This document shows positions 7,818 through 15,654 of a stretch of 16,437 nt of DNA, piece by piece (position 1 is the first letter of the stretch; each line of letters starts with the position of its first letter). A program made the translations under genes and the position numbers. Under the pieces are notes generated by a model that had not been told where the DNA came from, did no database searches, and worked only from the letters and a program-made list of their open reading frames with translations. This DNA comes from UBA1412 sp964609795 (GTDB lineage Bacteria > Verrucomicrobiota > Verrucomicrobiia > Limisphaerales > UBA1412): NCBI GenBank assembly GCA_964609795.1, contig CAZSTC010000048.1:1-16437 (forward strand). Reading direction: 5' to 3'.

Positions 7818-7919
7818 GGATGCTGATGCGGGTAATAAAAAGACGTGTAAGCAGGACCCCCGAAGAGGGAGGAACGTTTTGAGCTTTTTAGGACCCACGG
7901 TCGTTTTGGGTAATAAATT

Positions 7920-9284
7920 ATGAAAGAAGTCATCAAATATGGTATGGGCCGTCGCAGCTTCCTTAAGACTGCTGCGCTGGCAACTCTGGGCACCATGTCT
8001 GCCCCTTATATCATGCGCGCCGACGGCACCAGCAAACTCAAGATTGGTGTTATTGGCTGTGGCGGTAAGGGTTATAGCGATGCCGAAGGGGTCATGAGCG
8101 AGGATATCGTCGCTTTGTGCGATGCAGATGATCGCCAGTCCAAGGGTTTGAGGGAAAAACTCCCCAATGCCCGTTACTACAAAGATTATCGCATTATGCT
8201 CGAGAAGGAAAAGTATCTCGATGCAGTCATAGTCTCCACTCCGGATCATAACCACGCTCCGGCCGCCATGATGGCCATTCAGCGCGGTCTCCATGCTTAT
8301 GTGCAGAAACCGCTCGTGCATTCCGTGTACGAAGCGCGCGAAATCCGCAAAGCCGCAGCCCAATACAAGGTCGCCACACAGATGGGCAACCAGGGCTCCT
8401 CGGAAAACGGTCTGCGCCGCGCTGTCGAATGTATCCAGGGCGGTATCATCGGCCAGGTCAAGGAGGTCCATGTTTGGTCCAACCGTCCGGTTTGGCCTCA
8501 GGGGATCAAAGACCCGCTGCCGAAAGCTGAAATTCCTGCCGGCGTCAATTGGGATCTCTGGCTGGGACCGGCACCTGAGCGCGAATACGGCGAAGGTTAT
8601 CTGCCGTTCAATTGGCGCGGCTGGTACGACTACGGTACCGGCGCACTGGGCGATATGGCCTGCCATACAGCCAACATGCCTTTCCGCGCATTGAAGCTCG
8701 GTTACCCGACCAGCGTCATTGCAGAAGCCACGGAAGGTGCCAATAGCCAGACCTATCCGAATAAATCCCGGATCAAATTTGAATTCCCGGCTCGTGAAGG
8801 CCTCGCCCCGGCTACCTTCTACTGGTACGACGGCGGCTGGAAGCCCAACGATGATGTCACCGCTCACATTAAGGAGCTCTTTGAAAATGTACCCATTTCG
8901 GGTTGCCTCCTGATCGGTGAAAAGGGTCAAATCTTCTCTCCGGACGATTACGGCGCACAGTTCTACGTCAAGCTCAACGAAGACGAAGAATTCAAGGCCA
9001 GCGGCAATCATGACGCAGCCAAGACCGACGTCATCCCGGTGAGCATCCCGCGCTCCATCGGCCACTACAAAGAGTGGATCGAAGCCTGTAAGGGCGGCAA
9101 GCCGGCTTACTCGAACTTCGACATCGCGGCCTACCTGACCGAGATCATCCTCCTGGGTTGTGTTGCTCTTCGCGTGGGTGAAGGCAAGCTCATGGAATGG
9201 GACGGTCCGGGCATGAAGTCTCCGAATTGCCCTGAATCCGCGGCCTTCGTCAAACGCGAATACCGCAAGGGCTGGACCTGGTAG
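7920..9284 (+). CDS. Tat-exported Gfo/Idh/MocA family oxidoreductase (copy 2)
   Basis: This 454-residue paralogue of the gene at 5979 has the same architecture. The Tat signal is GRRSFLKTAALATLG (10-24). The nucleotide-binding loop is VIGCGGKGYSDA (44-55), with CDADDR at 67-72. Gln129-Lys130-Pro131 stands in place of the usual Glu-Lys-Pro, and GDMACH carries the Asp245/His249 pair. Some DNA segments are identical between the copies, for example about 44 bases around 8746-8789, while the N-terminal third has drifted more. Differences such as HNHAP for HHHAL and the region around 300-340 could alter substrate choice. The start has no strong ribosome site, but Met at 7920 places the Tat motif exactly as in copy 1. 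It is transcribed from its own promoter and ends at a double hairpin. It is probably a periplasmic dehydrogenase of a sugar derivative; the substrate is unknown. Confidence 0.95.
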   Translation: MKEVIKYGMGRRSFLKTAALATLGTMSAPYIMRADGTSKLKIGVIGCGGKGYSDAEGVMSEDIVALCDADDRQSKGLREKLPNARYYKDYRIMLEKEKYLDAVIVSTPDHNHAPAAMMAIQRGLHAYVQKPLVHSVYEAREIRKAAAQYKVATQMGNQGSSENGLRRAVECIQGGIIGQVKEVHVWSNRPVWPQGIKDPLPKAEIPAGVNWDLWLGPAPEREYGEGYLPFNWRGWYDYGTGALGDMACHTANMPFRALKLGYPTSVIAEATEGANSQTYPNKSRIKFEFPAREGLAPATFYWYDGGWKPNDDVTAHIKELFENVPISGCLLIGEKGQIFSPDDYGAQFYVKLNEDEEFKASGNHDAAKTDVIPVSIPRSIGHYKEWIEACKGGKPAYSNFDIAAYLTEIILLGCVALRVGEGKLMEWDGPGMKSPNCPESAAFVKREYRKGWTW

Positions 9285-9306
9285 GAATACCGGTGCCAAT
9301 TTTACA

Positions 9307-9333
9307 AGATGGCGCCTTGAACAAGCGCCATCT
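9307..9333 (+). other. Perfect 9-bp hairpin after Gfo copy 2
   Basis: AGATGGCGC (9307-9315) and GCGCCATCT (9325-9333) pair perfectly around a 9-nt loop. No T-run follows. It may protect the 3' end of the mRNA or help the terminator 15 bp downstream. Confidence 0.6.
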
Positions 9334-9347
9334 CCTGGTGTCATAAG

Positions 9348-9383
9348 AACCGGAGGGATATCTATCCTTCCGGTTTTTCTTTT
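9348..9383 (+). terminator. Rho-independent terminator after Gfo copy 2
   Basis: AACCGGAGGGATA (9348-9360) pairs with TATCCTTCCGGTT (9363-9375) with one G-T wobble, followed by a T-rich tail. It separates the oxidoreductase from the phage-derived genes. Confidence 0.85.
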
Positions 9384-9466
9384 TCTTCTTTTCCCAATAG
9401 ATGACATCCTTGCCAGGATTGCCTGCGTATTCTCTCAGGGCTTGACCCAGACTCTCCCCACACAAG

Positions 9467-10711
9467 ATGAATACGACCGCAATGAAACAACGCTCCGGCC
9501 TGGGCCGCTCCCCAGTTCTCCTGCGCCAGGCCTCCCTGCAGCGGCTGGCCTCTCTGGATGCCTCCGCCCTCACCCGCCAGCTCGATGCTTTCTCGGCCGG
9601 ACGCCTGCGCGAAGCCGTCCTCACCTGGGAAGCCATGGAAGAACGCGATGAAACCGTCCGCATCTCCTCTTCCAAACGCAAAAAGGCTGTCGCGCGCCAC
9701 GGATATGAAGTCCTGACTCTTGAGGAATCTCCCGCGGCCCTGGCCCACAAGGAGGCGCTGGAATATTTCTACTCCCAACTGACCGTCACCCATGCGCTGG
9801 ATGAAAACGAGCGCGGCGGTTTCCAGCTCATGGTTCGCCAGATGATGGATGCCGTCGGTAAAAGGTATGCCATTCATGAAATCGTCTGGAGACCCGAGCC
9901 CAGCGGCCGCCTCAGCGCCGAGCTCCGGTTTGTGCCGCTCTGGTGCTTTGAGAACACCACCGGCAAACTGCGCTTCAACCCGAATGAATTCGGCTCCACG
10001 GCAGTTGCTCTGGAGGAAGGCGGCTGGATGGTGAGCGTCGGCGAGGGACTCATGATGGCCTGCTCCATCGCCTGCCTCTTTAAACAGTTGCCTCTTCAGG
10101 ATTGGCTCAATTACTGCCAGCGCCACGGAACCCCGGCCCTCCTGGGGACCAGTTCCGCCGAACGCAGCTCGCCCGAGTGGAGCGATATGCTCGAGGCGCT
10201 CCAGGAATTTAGCTCCAATTCATCGGTCCTCATTTCCCCCACCGAGAGTATCCGGGTGATCGAGCGCGGCAACGCCGGTGTGCTCCCCTTCCCCAAACTG
10301 GTCGAAGAGATGACCCGCGCGATTATTTCGCTCTGGCGAGGCGGCGATCTCTCCACCCGCTCTACCCACTACGGCACGGGCGCCTCTCTGCAGCAGGATG
10401 AGGCGCTGCTCCTGGAGATGGATGACTCGGAGTGGATTTCCGAGACCCTGAACACGCATCTGGATTCCTGGGTGATCCGCTATCTCTTTGGCGAAAAGGT
10501 CCGGCCTCTGGCAAAGGTCCACCTCCATAATTCCCAGAAAGCCAATGTCGATATGGACCTCAAGGTGGATGAATTCCTGCTCCGCCACCGTGCGCCGCTC
10601 TCCCTGCGCCAGTTGCTCGAGCGCTATCAACGCTCTTTGCCCACCGCCGGAGAAACTCTGGTCAGCGAACGAGAGTCTCCGGACGATAGCCCGGGGTCTC
10701 CTAAAGTGTAA
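9467..10711 (+). CDS. Mu gp29-like phage portal protein (DUF935 family)
   Basis: This 414-residue protein resembles the portal of Mu-like phages, which forms the ring at the head vertex through which DNA enters. Family landmarks are visible: the N-terminal segment LTWEAMEERDETVRI (52-66), with the conserved WE...RD; SKRKKAVARHGYEVL (69-83); IHEIVWRPEPSG (136-147) with the following PLWCFENTTGKLRF; QRHGTPALLG (218-227); the SVLISPTESIRVIER segment (253-267); and LWRGGDLSTRSTHYGTGAS (289-307), close to the usual GQTLTT...GSYA motif. Mu gp29 is about 510 residues, so this one is shorter, mainly at the C-terminus. There is no frameshift or stop, and base composition resembles neighbouring host genes. 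Met6 at 9482 is an alternative start; neither has a clear ribosome site. It is followed after 35 bp by a protease gene. No terminase, major head or tail gene is present nearby. Confidence 0.85.
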   Translation: MNTTAMKQRSGLGRSPVLLRQASLQRLASLDASALTRQLDAFSAGRLREAVLTWEAMEERDETVRISSSKRKKAVARHGYEVLTLEESPAALAHKEALEYFYSQLTVTHALDENERGGFQLMVRQMMDAVGKRYAIHEIVWRPEPSGRLSAELRFVPLWCFENTTGKLRFNPNEFGSTAVALEEGGWMVSVGEGLMMACSIACLFKQLPLQDWLNYCQRHGTPALLGTSSAERSSPEWSDMLEALQEFSSNSSVLISPTESIRVIERGNAGVLPFPKLVEEMTRAIISLWRGGDLSTRSTHYGTGASLQQDEALLLEMDDSEWISETLNTHLDSWVIRYLFGEKVRPLAKVHLHNSQKANVDMDLKVDEFLLRHRAPLSLRQLLERYQRSLPTAGETLVSERESPDDSPGSPKV

Positions 10712-10746
10712 ACCTTGAAAACCATCAACATTGAACATCTTTTAAT

Positions 10747-11448
10747 ATGAACACGAAAACACAATTCTCAATCGCCGCGCCGCTGCCCCTGGATGATCAG
10801 GCTCAACACGAAAAATGGATTCTTCTGGCCCCTCTGGGCGATCACCCCCATGAACAGGGAATTCAACGGGTGGACGCCGAATCCCTGGCCCGAATGGTCC
10901 GCTCCTTTCACTCTCTTCTGGGTCGGCTCAAGCGTGCCTTCGTGGGCCGCGCCGTCTACCTGGGCCATCCCGATACGCCCGAGCTGGCCCGCAGCTACCC
11001 CGATAACCGCGTCTATGGGCTCATCAGCGGACTGCAAGCCCGAGACGAGGGACTCTTCGCTCGCATCACCCTGACGGAAGAGGGCTTGAAACTGGTCCAG
11101 GGCGGCATCCGCTGGCTCTCGCCCTATTGGAAAGTGGAAGAACTGGGCCGCAACGATCAGGGAGAGCGTCTCTATCGTCCGATAGAGCTCCTCTCGGTCG
11201 GCCTCACCCGCCGGCCCAATATCCGGGGTCAATCTCTGGCGAATGCCTCGAGCGCTCCGGGCCTCTGCGGATGCTCGCTGCCTCCCATGAAAATAAGCCC
11301 CATCGCCTCCACCGCCGGACTGCGTTCGGCCTATTGTCGGACGAGCCCGCACCTCCTGCAAAGCCCGGAGGAAATCCGCTCCTTTGTGAATGAAAAACGC
11401 TCGGCCGGTCTCTCCTACGATGAGGCGTTCGGGCTCCTCTTGCGCTAA
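10747..11448 (+). CDS. Mu gpI-like phage head maturation protease, short form
   Basis: This 233-residue protein resembles the Mu I protease, which trims head proteins during assembly. Supporting stretches are WILLAPLGDHPH near the N-terminus, VYLGHPDTPEL (70-80) with a candidate catalytic His74, VYGLISGLQARDEGLFARITLTEEG (split across 89-113), IRWLSPYWKVEE (121-132) with Ser125, and ELLSVGLTRRPNIRG (147-161), the typical end of the protease domain. Mu I is about 360 residues and carries a long scaffold-forming tail. Here the tail is only about 70 residues and ends in FVNEKRSAGLSYDEAFGLLL, like the last helix of phage proteases. The long coiled scaffold is thus missing. In Mu the F (gp30) gene stands between portal and protease; it is absent here. 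A terminator begins 2 bp after the stop. Confidence 0.8.
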   Translation: MNTKTQFSIAAPLPLDDQAQHEKWILLAPLGDHPHEQGIQRVDAESLARMVRSFHSLLGRLKRAFVGRAVYLGHPDTPELARSYPDNRVYGLISGLQARDEGLFARITLTEEGLKLVQGGIRWLSPYWKVEELGRNDQGERLYRPIELLSVGLTRRPNIRGQSLANASSAPGLCGCSLPPMKISPIASTAGLRSAYCRTSPHLLQSPEEIRSFVNEKRSAGLSYDEAFGLLLR

Positions 11449-11450
11449 TA

Positions 11451-11492
11451 AAAAGCCTTCCGAATCTCGCGAAACGGAAGGCTTTTCTGTTT
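11451..11492. terminator. Bidirectional terminator between protease and EEP genes
   Basis: A perfect 12-bp inverted repeat, AAAAGCCTTCCG (11451-11462) and CGGAAGGCTTTT (11475-11486), is flanked by A and T runs so that it can act on both strands. It serves the phage-like pair (plus) and the EEP gene ending at 11518 (minus). Confidence 0.9.
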
Positions 11493-11517
11493 TAAAAATC
11501 CTCTGGGAATTCCGAAA

Positions 11518-12402
11518 TTACGGCATCTGGATAATCGAAATCACCGGAGAGTGATCCGAGAGCCAAATCTTCCCTTCTTCAGGCACGACAATCTCGCTGG
11601 CCAGGACTTGGGTATCCGGGCGGACAAAAATCCAGTCGATGCGTGTGCCTTCTTTTCCGGGCATCTTGAAATTATTGAAGGTATTATAAAGCGCGCTCCG
11701 CTTCTGTTCCTTGACGTCCCAGGTATCCTGCAGGCCAAGTGCTTCAAAGGCTCCGTGAACTTTCGCATCCTTCTGAGAGGTGTTGAAATCGCCCGTCAGG
11801 ACCAGCGGCAGCTTCTTATCGAGCTTCTCAATCGTCGAGACGATCACCTTGGCTCCGTTGATCCGTGCCTCCTGGCTCATGTGGTCCAGGTGCGTATTCA
11901 CAAAGTAAAATTGCTTGTCGGTGAGCTTATCCTGGAAGCGCACCCAGGTCACCATTCGGGTGCAGTTCGAATCCCAGGATTTGCTGCCGACCGTGGTGGG
12001 CGTTTCCGAAAGCCAGAGGTGGTCGTATTCCAGCGGTTCGAAGCGGTCCTTACGGTAAAAAATCGCCATGTATTCGCCCTTGCTGCCGCCTTCTCTTCCC
12101 TCACCCAGCCAGGCATAATCCGGCGCCGCGTTCTGGATATCCTTTAATTGCACGTAAACACCCTCCTGAGTGCCGAAGAGATCGGGCTTGCGGTCGTTGA
12201 TGAATTCTCCGATAACCGCTTTGCGCTTGGACCAGGGATAGGGATCGCTTTCATTTTTGTAGCGCAGGTTGAAGGTCATCACTTTGAGCTGTGCATCATC
12301 GGTTTTCACCGCAATGGGCTCCGCTGCGACGGCGTTCGAGCTCAATGCAACCGCAGCCAGCATCAGAGCGGCCGCCCAAAAAGATAAAAATATTTTCTTC
12401 AT
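11518..12402 (-). CDS. Secreted endonuclease/exonuclease/phosphatase-family hydrolase
   Basis: This 294-residue protein has a Sec signal peptide (hydrophobic 4-25, cleavage near AVAAEP). The mature part is a complete EEP fold with all metal-site motifs: MTFNLRY (Asn45), LFGTQE (Glu80), YMAIFYR, NTHLDH (His171), TGDFN (Asp205, Asn207), RIDWIF (Asp256) and SDHSPV (Asp283, His284). Such proteins cleave phosphodiester or phosphate-ester bonds with Mg2+; exported bacterial members are often annotated loosely as endonuclease or phosphatase and may act on nucleic acid, phospholipid headgroups or sugar phosphates. The start at 12402 is preceded by AAGGAG at good spacing. It stands alone and convergent to the phage-derived pair. 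The fold is certain; the substrate is not. Confidence 0.93.
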   Translation of the reverse strand: MKKIFLSFWAAALMLAAVALSSNAVAAEPIAVKTDDAQLKVMTFNLRYKNESDPYPWSKRKAVIGEFINDRKPDLFGTQEGVYVQLKDIQNAAPDYAWLGEGREGGSKGEYMAIFYRKDRFEPLEYDHLWLSETPTTVGSKSWDSNCTRMVTWVRFQDKLTDKQFYFVNTHLDHMSQEARINGAKVIVSTIEKLDKKLPLVLTGDFNTSQKDAKVHGAFEALGLQDTWDVKEQKRSALYNTFNNFKMPGKEGTRIDWIFVRPDTQVLASEIVVPEEGKIWLSDHSPVISIIQMP

Positions 12403-12569
12403 CTATTCTCCTTTTTCGTCTTTCAAAAAGCCAGGAGGAAGTCTAAACCGATTTCCTCCGGTTTTCAATCCTTATCCTGAAAACCGGGCCTCCCAAAAAA
12501 ATTTTGCAAATAACCGGAATTCATGTAAGTTGCCTTCGGGATTCTTCGGTAAAAACGGAAAGAAGAAAA
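12403..12569. promoter_or_regulatory. Divergent intergenic region, EEP gene / small membrane protein
   Basis: This 167-bp region must carry the start signals of both genes. The AAGGAG ribosome site of the EEP gene and GGAAAGAAG before 12570 are visible. No promoter pair with good spacing was found. Confidence 0.35.
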
Positions 12570-13022
12570 ATGCAGAAAGAAAAATGGAAACCAGGGTGCC
12601 TTCGGGGGACGCCGGTCATGGCCTTAATGAAAACAGGCGGCTTGTTGTATTTTATACTCGGTCTGATCCTGTTTTTTTCTTTCAAGTTTTACTCTCTGAT
12701 TCCGGCTATGGCGATTTTTCAGCTATTTCTGGAGCCGACCTCCTTTTACAACAGAGTAAATTTCTACGTCCTGTTTTTCATTTTTTCCGGTTTCTACATT
12801 ATTTTTCTGGGGGCCTTAGCGGGCGGCGTCGGCTATCTTTTATGGCTTCTATATCAGCGGATTAAACACTCCTTCATGAAACAGGATTCTCTCCCTGAAT
12901 CGAATCCCTTCAGTACGATAGGGAAATTAGAATTCTGGACCTTCCTTTTACTGGGGATGATCATCATCTACATTACCAACCTTGTTTGCTGTCATTTTTT
13001 GATACCCTATATCCGAGAGTGA
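12570..13022 (+). CDS. Small integral membrane protein, unknown
   Basis: This 150-residue protein is not recognised. It is mostly hydrophobic, with likely membrane segments around 23-54 (one long or two short), 66-93 and 121-147, rich in Phe, Tyr and Leu. A basic N-terminus (MQKEKWKPGC) and a basic loop after the second segment (YQRIKHSFMK) suggest both are cytoplasmic. A CC pair lies in the last segment (140-141). The frame stays open upstream to 12504, but Met at 12570 has a good ribosome site (GGAAAGAAG) and starts the protein closer to the first membrane segment. It precedes uvsE by 63 bp in the same direction, so the two may be co-transcribed. No function is proposed. Confidence 0.7.
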   Translation: MQKEKWKPGCLRGTPVMALMKTGGLLYFILGLILFFSFKFYSLIPAMAIFQLFLEPTSFYNRVNFYVLFFIFSGFYIIFLGALAGGVGYLLWLLYQRIKHSFMKQDSLPESNPFSTIGKLEFWTFLLLGMIIIYITNLVCCHFLIPYIRE

Positions 13023-13085
13023 GACTGCCATCCGGCTGGGTCCGAGGGGCAGAAACCCGAAAAATTTAGAGAACAATAGACTCTT

Positions 13086-14333
13086 ATGAAGATCGGCTAT
13101 GCCTGCCTGACTGTCGGCGTTCCGGGGACGCAACATCGCACCTGCGCCATGAAAAGCGTCACCCCCAATGTTTTGACCGGCCTCATCCAATCAAACCTCG
13201 ATGCCCTCGACCACATATTGGATTATAACATCCGTAACGGCATCAAGCTCTTCCGCATCAGCTCGGACATCATCACCTTTGGTTCGCACCCGATCAACAC
13301 GGTCAAATGGTGGGAAGTGTTCAAAGATCAACTGGATGCAATCGGCCAAAAAGCAAAGGCCAATGGTCTGCGCCTTTCCATGCACCCGGGCCAATACACG
13401 GTGCTCAATTCCCCCGATGCGGAGGTCGTCGAACGGGCCGTGGATGACCTGCGGTACCATACACGCTTCCTGGATGCGCTGGGTCTGAGCAGGGAGCACA
13501 AGATCATCCTCCACATCGGCGGCATTTACGGGGATAAAGCGGCGGCGATTGAGCGCTTTATCCGGCAATATGGGCGCCTGGATGAAAATATACGCCGGCG
13601 GCTGATTATTGAAAACGATGACCGACAGTATACCGTCTCCGACGTTCTGTCGATTGGACAGGGCCAGGGCATCCCGGTCGTGTTCGACAATCTTCACCAC
13701 GAGGTCAACCCGGACCCCGCACATTCCATGCGCGAATGGATCGCTCTCTGCGCCGGCACCTGGAAGACGGAGGATGGTCCCCAAAAAATGCACTACTCGC
13801 AGCAGGAGCCTGGCAGGCGGCCGGGGTCCCACTCCGACACGTTGGATGTGGACCAATTCCTGCAGTACTACGAAGAGATCAGAGATAGCGGCTCCGACGT
13901 CATGCTGGAGGTCAAAGACAAGAATTTATCCGCGGTGAAATGTATCAACGCGATCGCTTCACCCGACATCCGGCGCCTGGAAACTGAATGGGCCCGCTAC
14001 AGACACCTCGTTCTGGAACACTCCCCCGAAGCCCATCGCCGAATTTGCCGGCTCTTGGAAAAGAGAAGCGCCTACCCGGTCCGGGAGTTTTACCGGCTGA
14101 TCGATGAAGCCTTGAAGGCTCCGGTCTCCCCCGCCAACGCCGTGATGGCTGCCCGGGAGCTGTGGGACTCTCTTAAAGAAGGCTCCGACCCGAAAACGGC
14201 CCGAAGCTTTGAAAAAAACATCGCAAAGATAAGCGAAGGCGGCTCATCGATTCCCCTCAAACGCCTGCTCTGCGAATTAGCGGAGAAAGAACTGCGCCCG
14301 GACCTGCAGAATTGCCTCTATTTGCTGGCGTGA
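13086..14333 (+). CDS. uvsE: UV damage endonuclease (UVDE family) with C-terminal extension
   Basis: This 415-residue TIM-barrel endonuclease nicks DNA 5' of UV photoproducts and starts a repair route independent of UvrABC. The metal and active-site residues known from the Thermus enzyme can be followed in order: Tyr5 (IGYACL), His68 (GSHPI), His100 and Gln103 (MHPGQY), His143 (ILHIGG), Glu176 (IIENDD), Asp201 and His204 (FDNLHH), Lys234 and His236 (KMHYS), His249 (SHSD) and Glu275 (LEVKDKN). The catalytic barrel ends near residue 290. About 120 further residues, largely helical and charged, have no counterpart in the short Thermus-type enzyme and resemble no domain I can name. The start at 13086 is fixed by the conserved KIGYACL at the N-terminus. 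There is no strong ribosome site, which suits translation after the upstream gene. Confidence 0.95.
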   Translation: MKIGYACLTVGVPGTQHRTCAMKSVTPNVLTGLIQSNLDALDHILDYNIRNGIKLFRISSDIITFGSHPINTVKWWEVFKDQLDAIGQKAKANGLRLSMHPGQYTVLNSPDAEVVERAVDDLRYHTRFLDALGLSREHKIILHIGGIYGDKAAAIERFIRQYGRLDENIRRRLIIENDDRQYTVSDVLSIGQGQGIPVVFDNLHHEVNPDPAHSMREWIALCAGTWKTEDGPQKMHYSQQEPGRRPGSHSDTLDVDQFLQYYEEIRDSGSDVMLEVKDKNLSAVKCINAIASPDIRRLETEWARYRHLVLEHSPEAHRRICRLLEKRSAYPVREFYRLIDEALKAPVSPANAVMAARELWDSLKEGSDPKTARSFEKNIAKISEGGSSIPLKRLLCELAEKELRPDLQNCLYLLA

Positions 14334-14496
14334 GCCTCTGCGTCTCCGGGCTACAGCAGAGAGACACCGTTCTCAACCGAAAACTTTTCAAAAGAAAAAC
14401 CCGTATTACGCGTTTTTTTTGGAAAAAATTTTGGAAAAGTATTGACTCATTTGACAAAATTCGTATTCTCCCTATTAATGGTATAGGATTTTTTTT
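14334..14496 (+). promoter_or_regulatory. AT-rich promoter region of the exported-protein operon
   Basis: TTGACA at 14451-14456 with TATTAA at 14473-14478 (16-bp spacer) forms a good sigma-70 promoter. A second overlapping pair, TTGACT (14442-14447) and TATTCT (14464-14469), is also possible. AGGA at 14485-14488 is the ribosome site for the gene at 14497. Further left, a weak hairpin ending in a T-run near 14394-14420 could end uvsE transcription. The sharp change to AT-rich sequence begins here. Confidence 0.6.
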
Positions 14497-15600
14497 ATGA
14501 AAATACGAATTTCAATAGGAATACTAACAGCTATATTTATGGCTTTAGCAACCGAAGCCGCCACCACAAATACCGCGGCTGCACCCGCTGCCGCGGCGCC
14601 TACAGCAGATTCACAGGACTACGACGTAAAGCGTTTCCTGGAAGAGGCTCCGCCTTTACGCAAAGTGTTTTACGGAATTGACGCGAGCACTTTTCTGAAG
14701 GTAGGAGAATCAGAGGAAGATGCTGCACTCAAAAAAGGTCAATTTGTTCATTATGAGGGAGCTTGGCAGCCGGATACATTCTACAACCGCATTTTGGATG
14801 ATATGCCGGGAAGAGAGTTTTCCAATGAATCCAAGGGGGCCGTCGCGGGTTCCAGTTTGGGTGGACTCTATTGGGATATCGAGTACTTCAATCCCGAAGG
14901 TGCTGTGAGTACTGCTAAGAAAACGGATTCTGAGGTCTTAAAATCCCATGCTGGCCAAAGAGCAAATACAGGAGAGACCAGATTAAGGGGAGTACGTACA
15001 CTTTGGATAAACTGTTTGGTGCCGGGGACATTGCGTTGGATAGATGAAGATCACTTTCAGGGTGAGGCAGAAGGCCCTGAAATCGGGACAAGTGAGTCTG
15101 ACAAGGTTCTCAGCGGCCGGATTACAGCCCGGGATGCCGAAGGCCGTCCCACAAAAATAGAATATGGTTGGCCTGCCCTCAAAGGCAAAGGAGAAATCTG
15201 GAAACAATTTATTTACTCAAAACCAGTGGGAAAAACACAGCTTCCCAACATCATCGTGAGTGAGATGAAATACATCCTCCCCGCAGGAGCAAGCCAGACT
15301 TTCTATATCACAAACATGCTGGTGGAGTTAGATATTGGAAAGGCGACTCTTGAAGGAGCTGGGTATTCTCCAAGCATGTTTTTGTTGGCCGATGGTACCA
15401 ATACTCCGAGTCCGATTGTGCTGCATCAGGCCAAGGGGGAAACTTTTCTTGTAGATGATTCGGGCCTTACGCCGCTTCCCGAGGAGAATAGACCGTGGGA
15501 ATCTACTTCTTACAAGTGGTTGGGACTAGCGCTTGTCTGTGCGATTCTTTTAACTCCTTTTCTCTGGAAATTTAAAACAAAATTTTTAGAGAAAAAATAA
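14497..15600 (+). CDS. Exported protein with C-terminal membrane anchor, unknown
   Basis: This 367-residue protein is not assignable to a family by eye. Residues 1-21 form a Sec signal peptide, then an Ala/Thr/Pro-rich linker runs to about 36. A soluble domain of about 300 residues follows, rich in beta-type alternation and with few Cys. One membrane segment (about 341-357) is followed by a basic tail (KFKTKFLEKK). The expected topology is an extracytoplasmic domain tied to the inner membrane by its C-terminus. LPEEN lies about 15 residues before the anchor but matches neither a PEP-CTERM nor a standard sortase signal. Promoter and ribosome site are good. It is the first gene of a probable three-gene unit with a Cys-rich exported protein and a MauE-like membrane protein. 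Base composition and codon use are AT-richer than the genes to the left, which hints at separate origin. Confidence 0.85.
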   Translation: MKIRISIGILTAIFMALATEAATTNTAAAPAAAAPTADSQDYDVKRFLEEAPPLRKVFYGIDASTFLKVGESEEDAALKKGQFVHYEGAWQPDTFYNRILDDMPGREFSNESKGAVAGSSLGGLYWDIEYFNPEGAVSTAKKTDSEVLKSHAGQRANTGETRLRGVRTLWINCLVPGTLRWIDEDHFQGEAEGPEIGTSESDKVLSGRITARDAEGRPTKIEYGWPALKGKGEIWKQFIYSKPVGKTQLPNIIVSEMKYILPAGASQTFYITNMLVELDIGKATLEGAGYSPSMFLLADGTNTPSPIVLHQAKGETFLVDDSGLTPLPEENRPWESTSYKWLGLALVCAILLTPFLWKFKTKFLEKK

Positions 15601-15654
15601 ATACAAATAAAAACAAAGAATACAAAATAGTCTATATTTAAAAGAGAGATTAAA

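Larger units (their letters stand above)
7353..7919. other. 567-bp intergenic stretch between Gfo copies, containing a scaffold gap
   Basis: This stretch holds the terminator of copy 1 (7404-7434), about 110 bp with nothing recognised, repeat copies and a perfect inverted repeat (7547-7618), a run of N (7646-7745), a promoter (7789-7817) and the leader of copy 2. No ORF with coding character is seen. Because of the gap, the true length and content are unknown. Confidence 0.8.

Noticed and set aside
7794..9407. 537-codon minus-strand ORF opposite Gfo copy 2.
   Set aside because: It covers the whole of a clear oxidoreductase on the other strand and lacks an equally long counterpart opposite copy 1, so it is a codon-bias shadow.
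9362..10126. 254-codon minus-strand ORF opposite the portal gene.
   Set aside because: It is antisense to a protein with recognisable portal motifs and spans the terminator region, with no supporting features of its own.
15520..15600. C-terminal LPEEN plus membrane helix plus basic tail as a PEP-CTERM or sortase sorting signal.
   Set aside because: There is no V-P-E-P immediately before the helix and no LPxTG. A simple C-terminal membrane anchor explains it.
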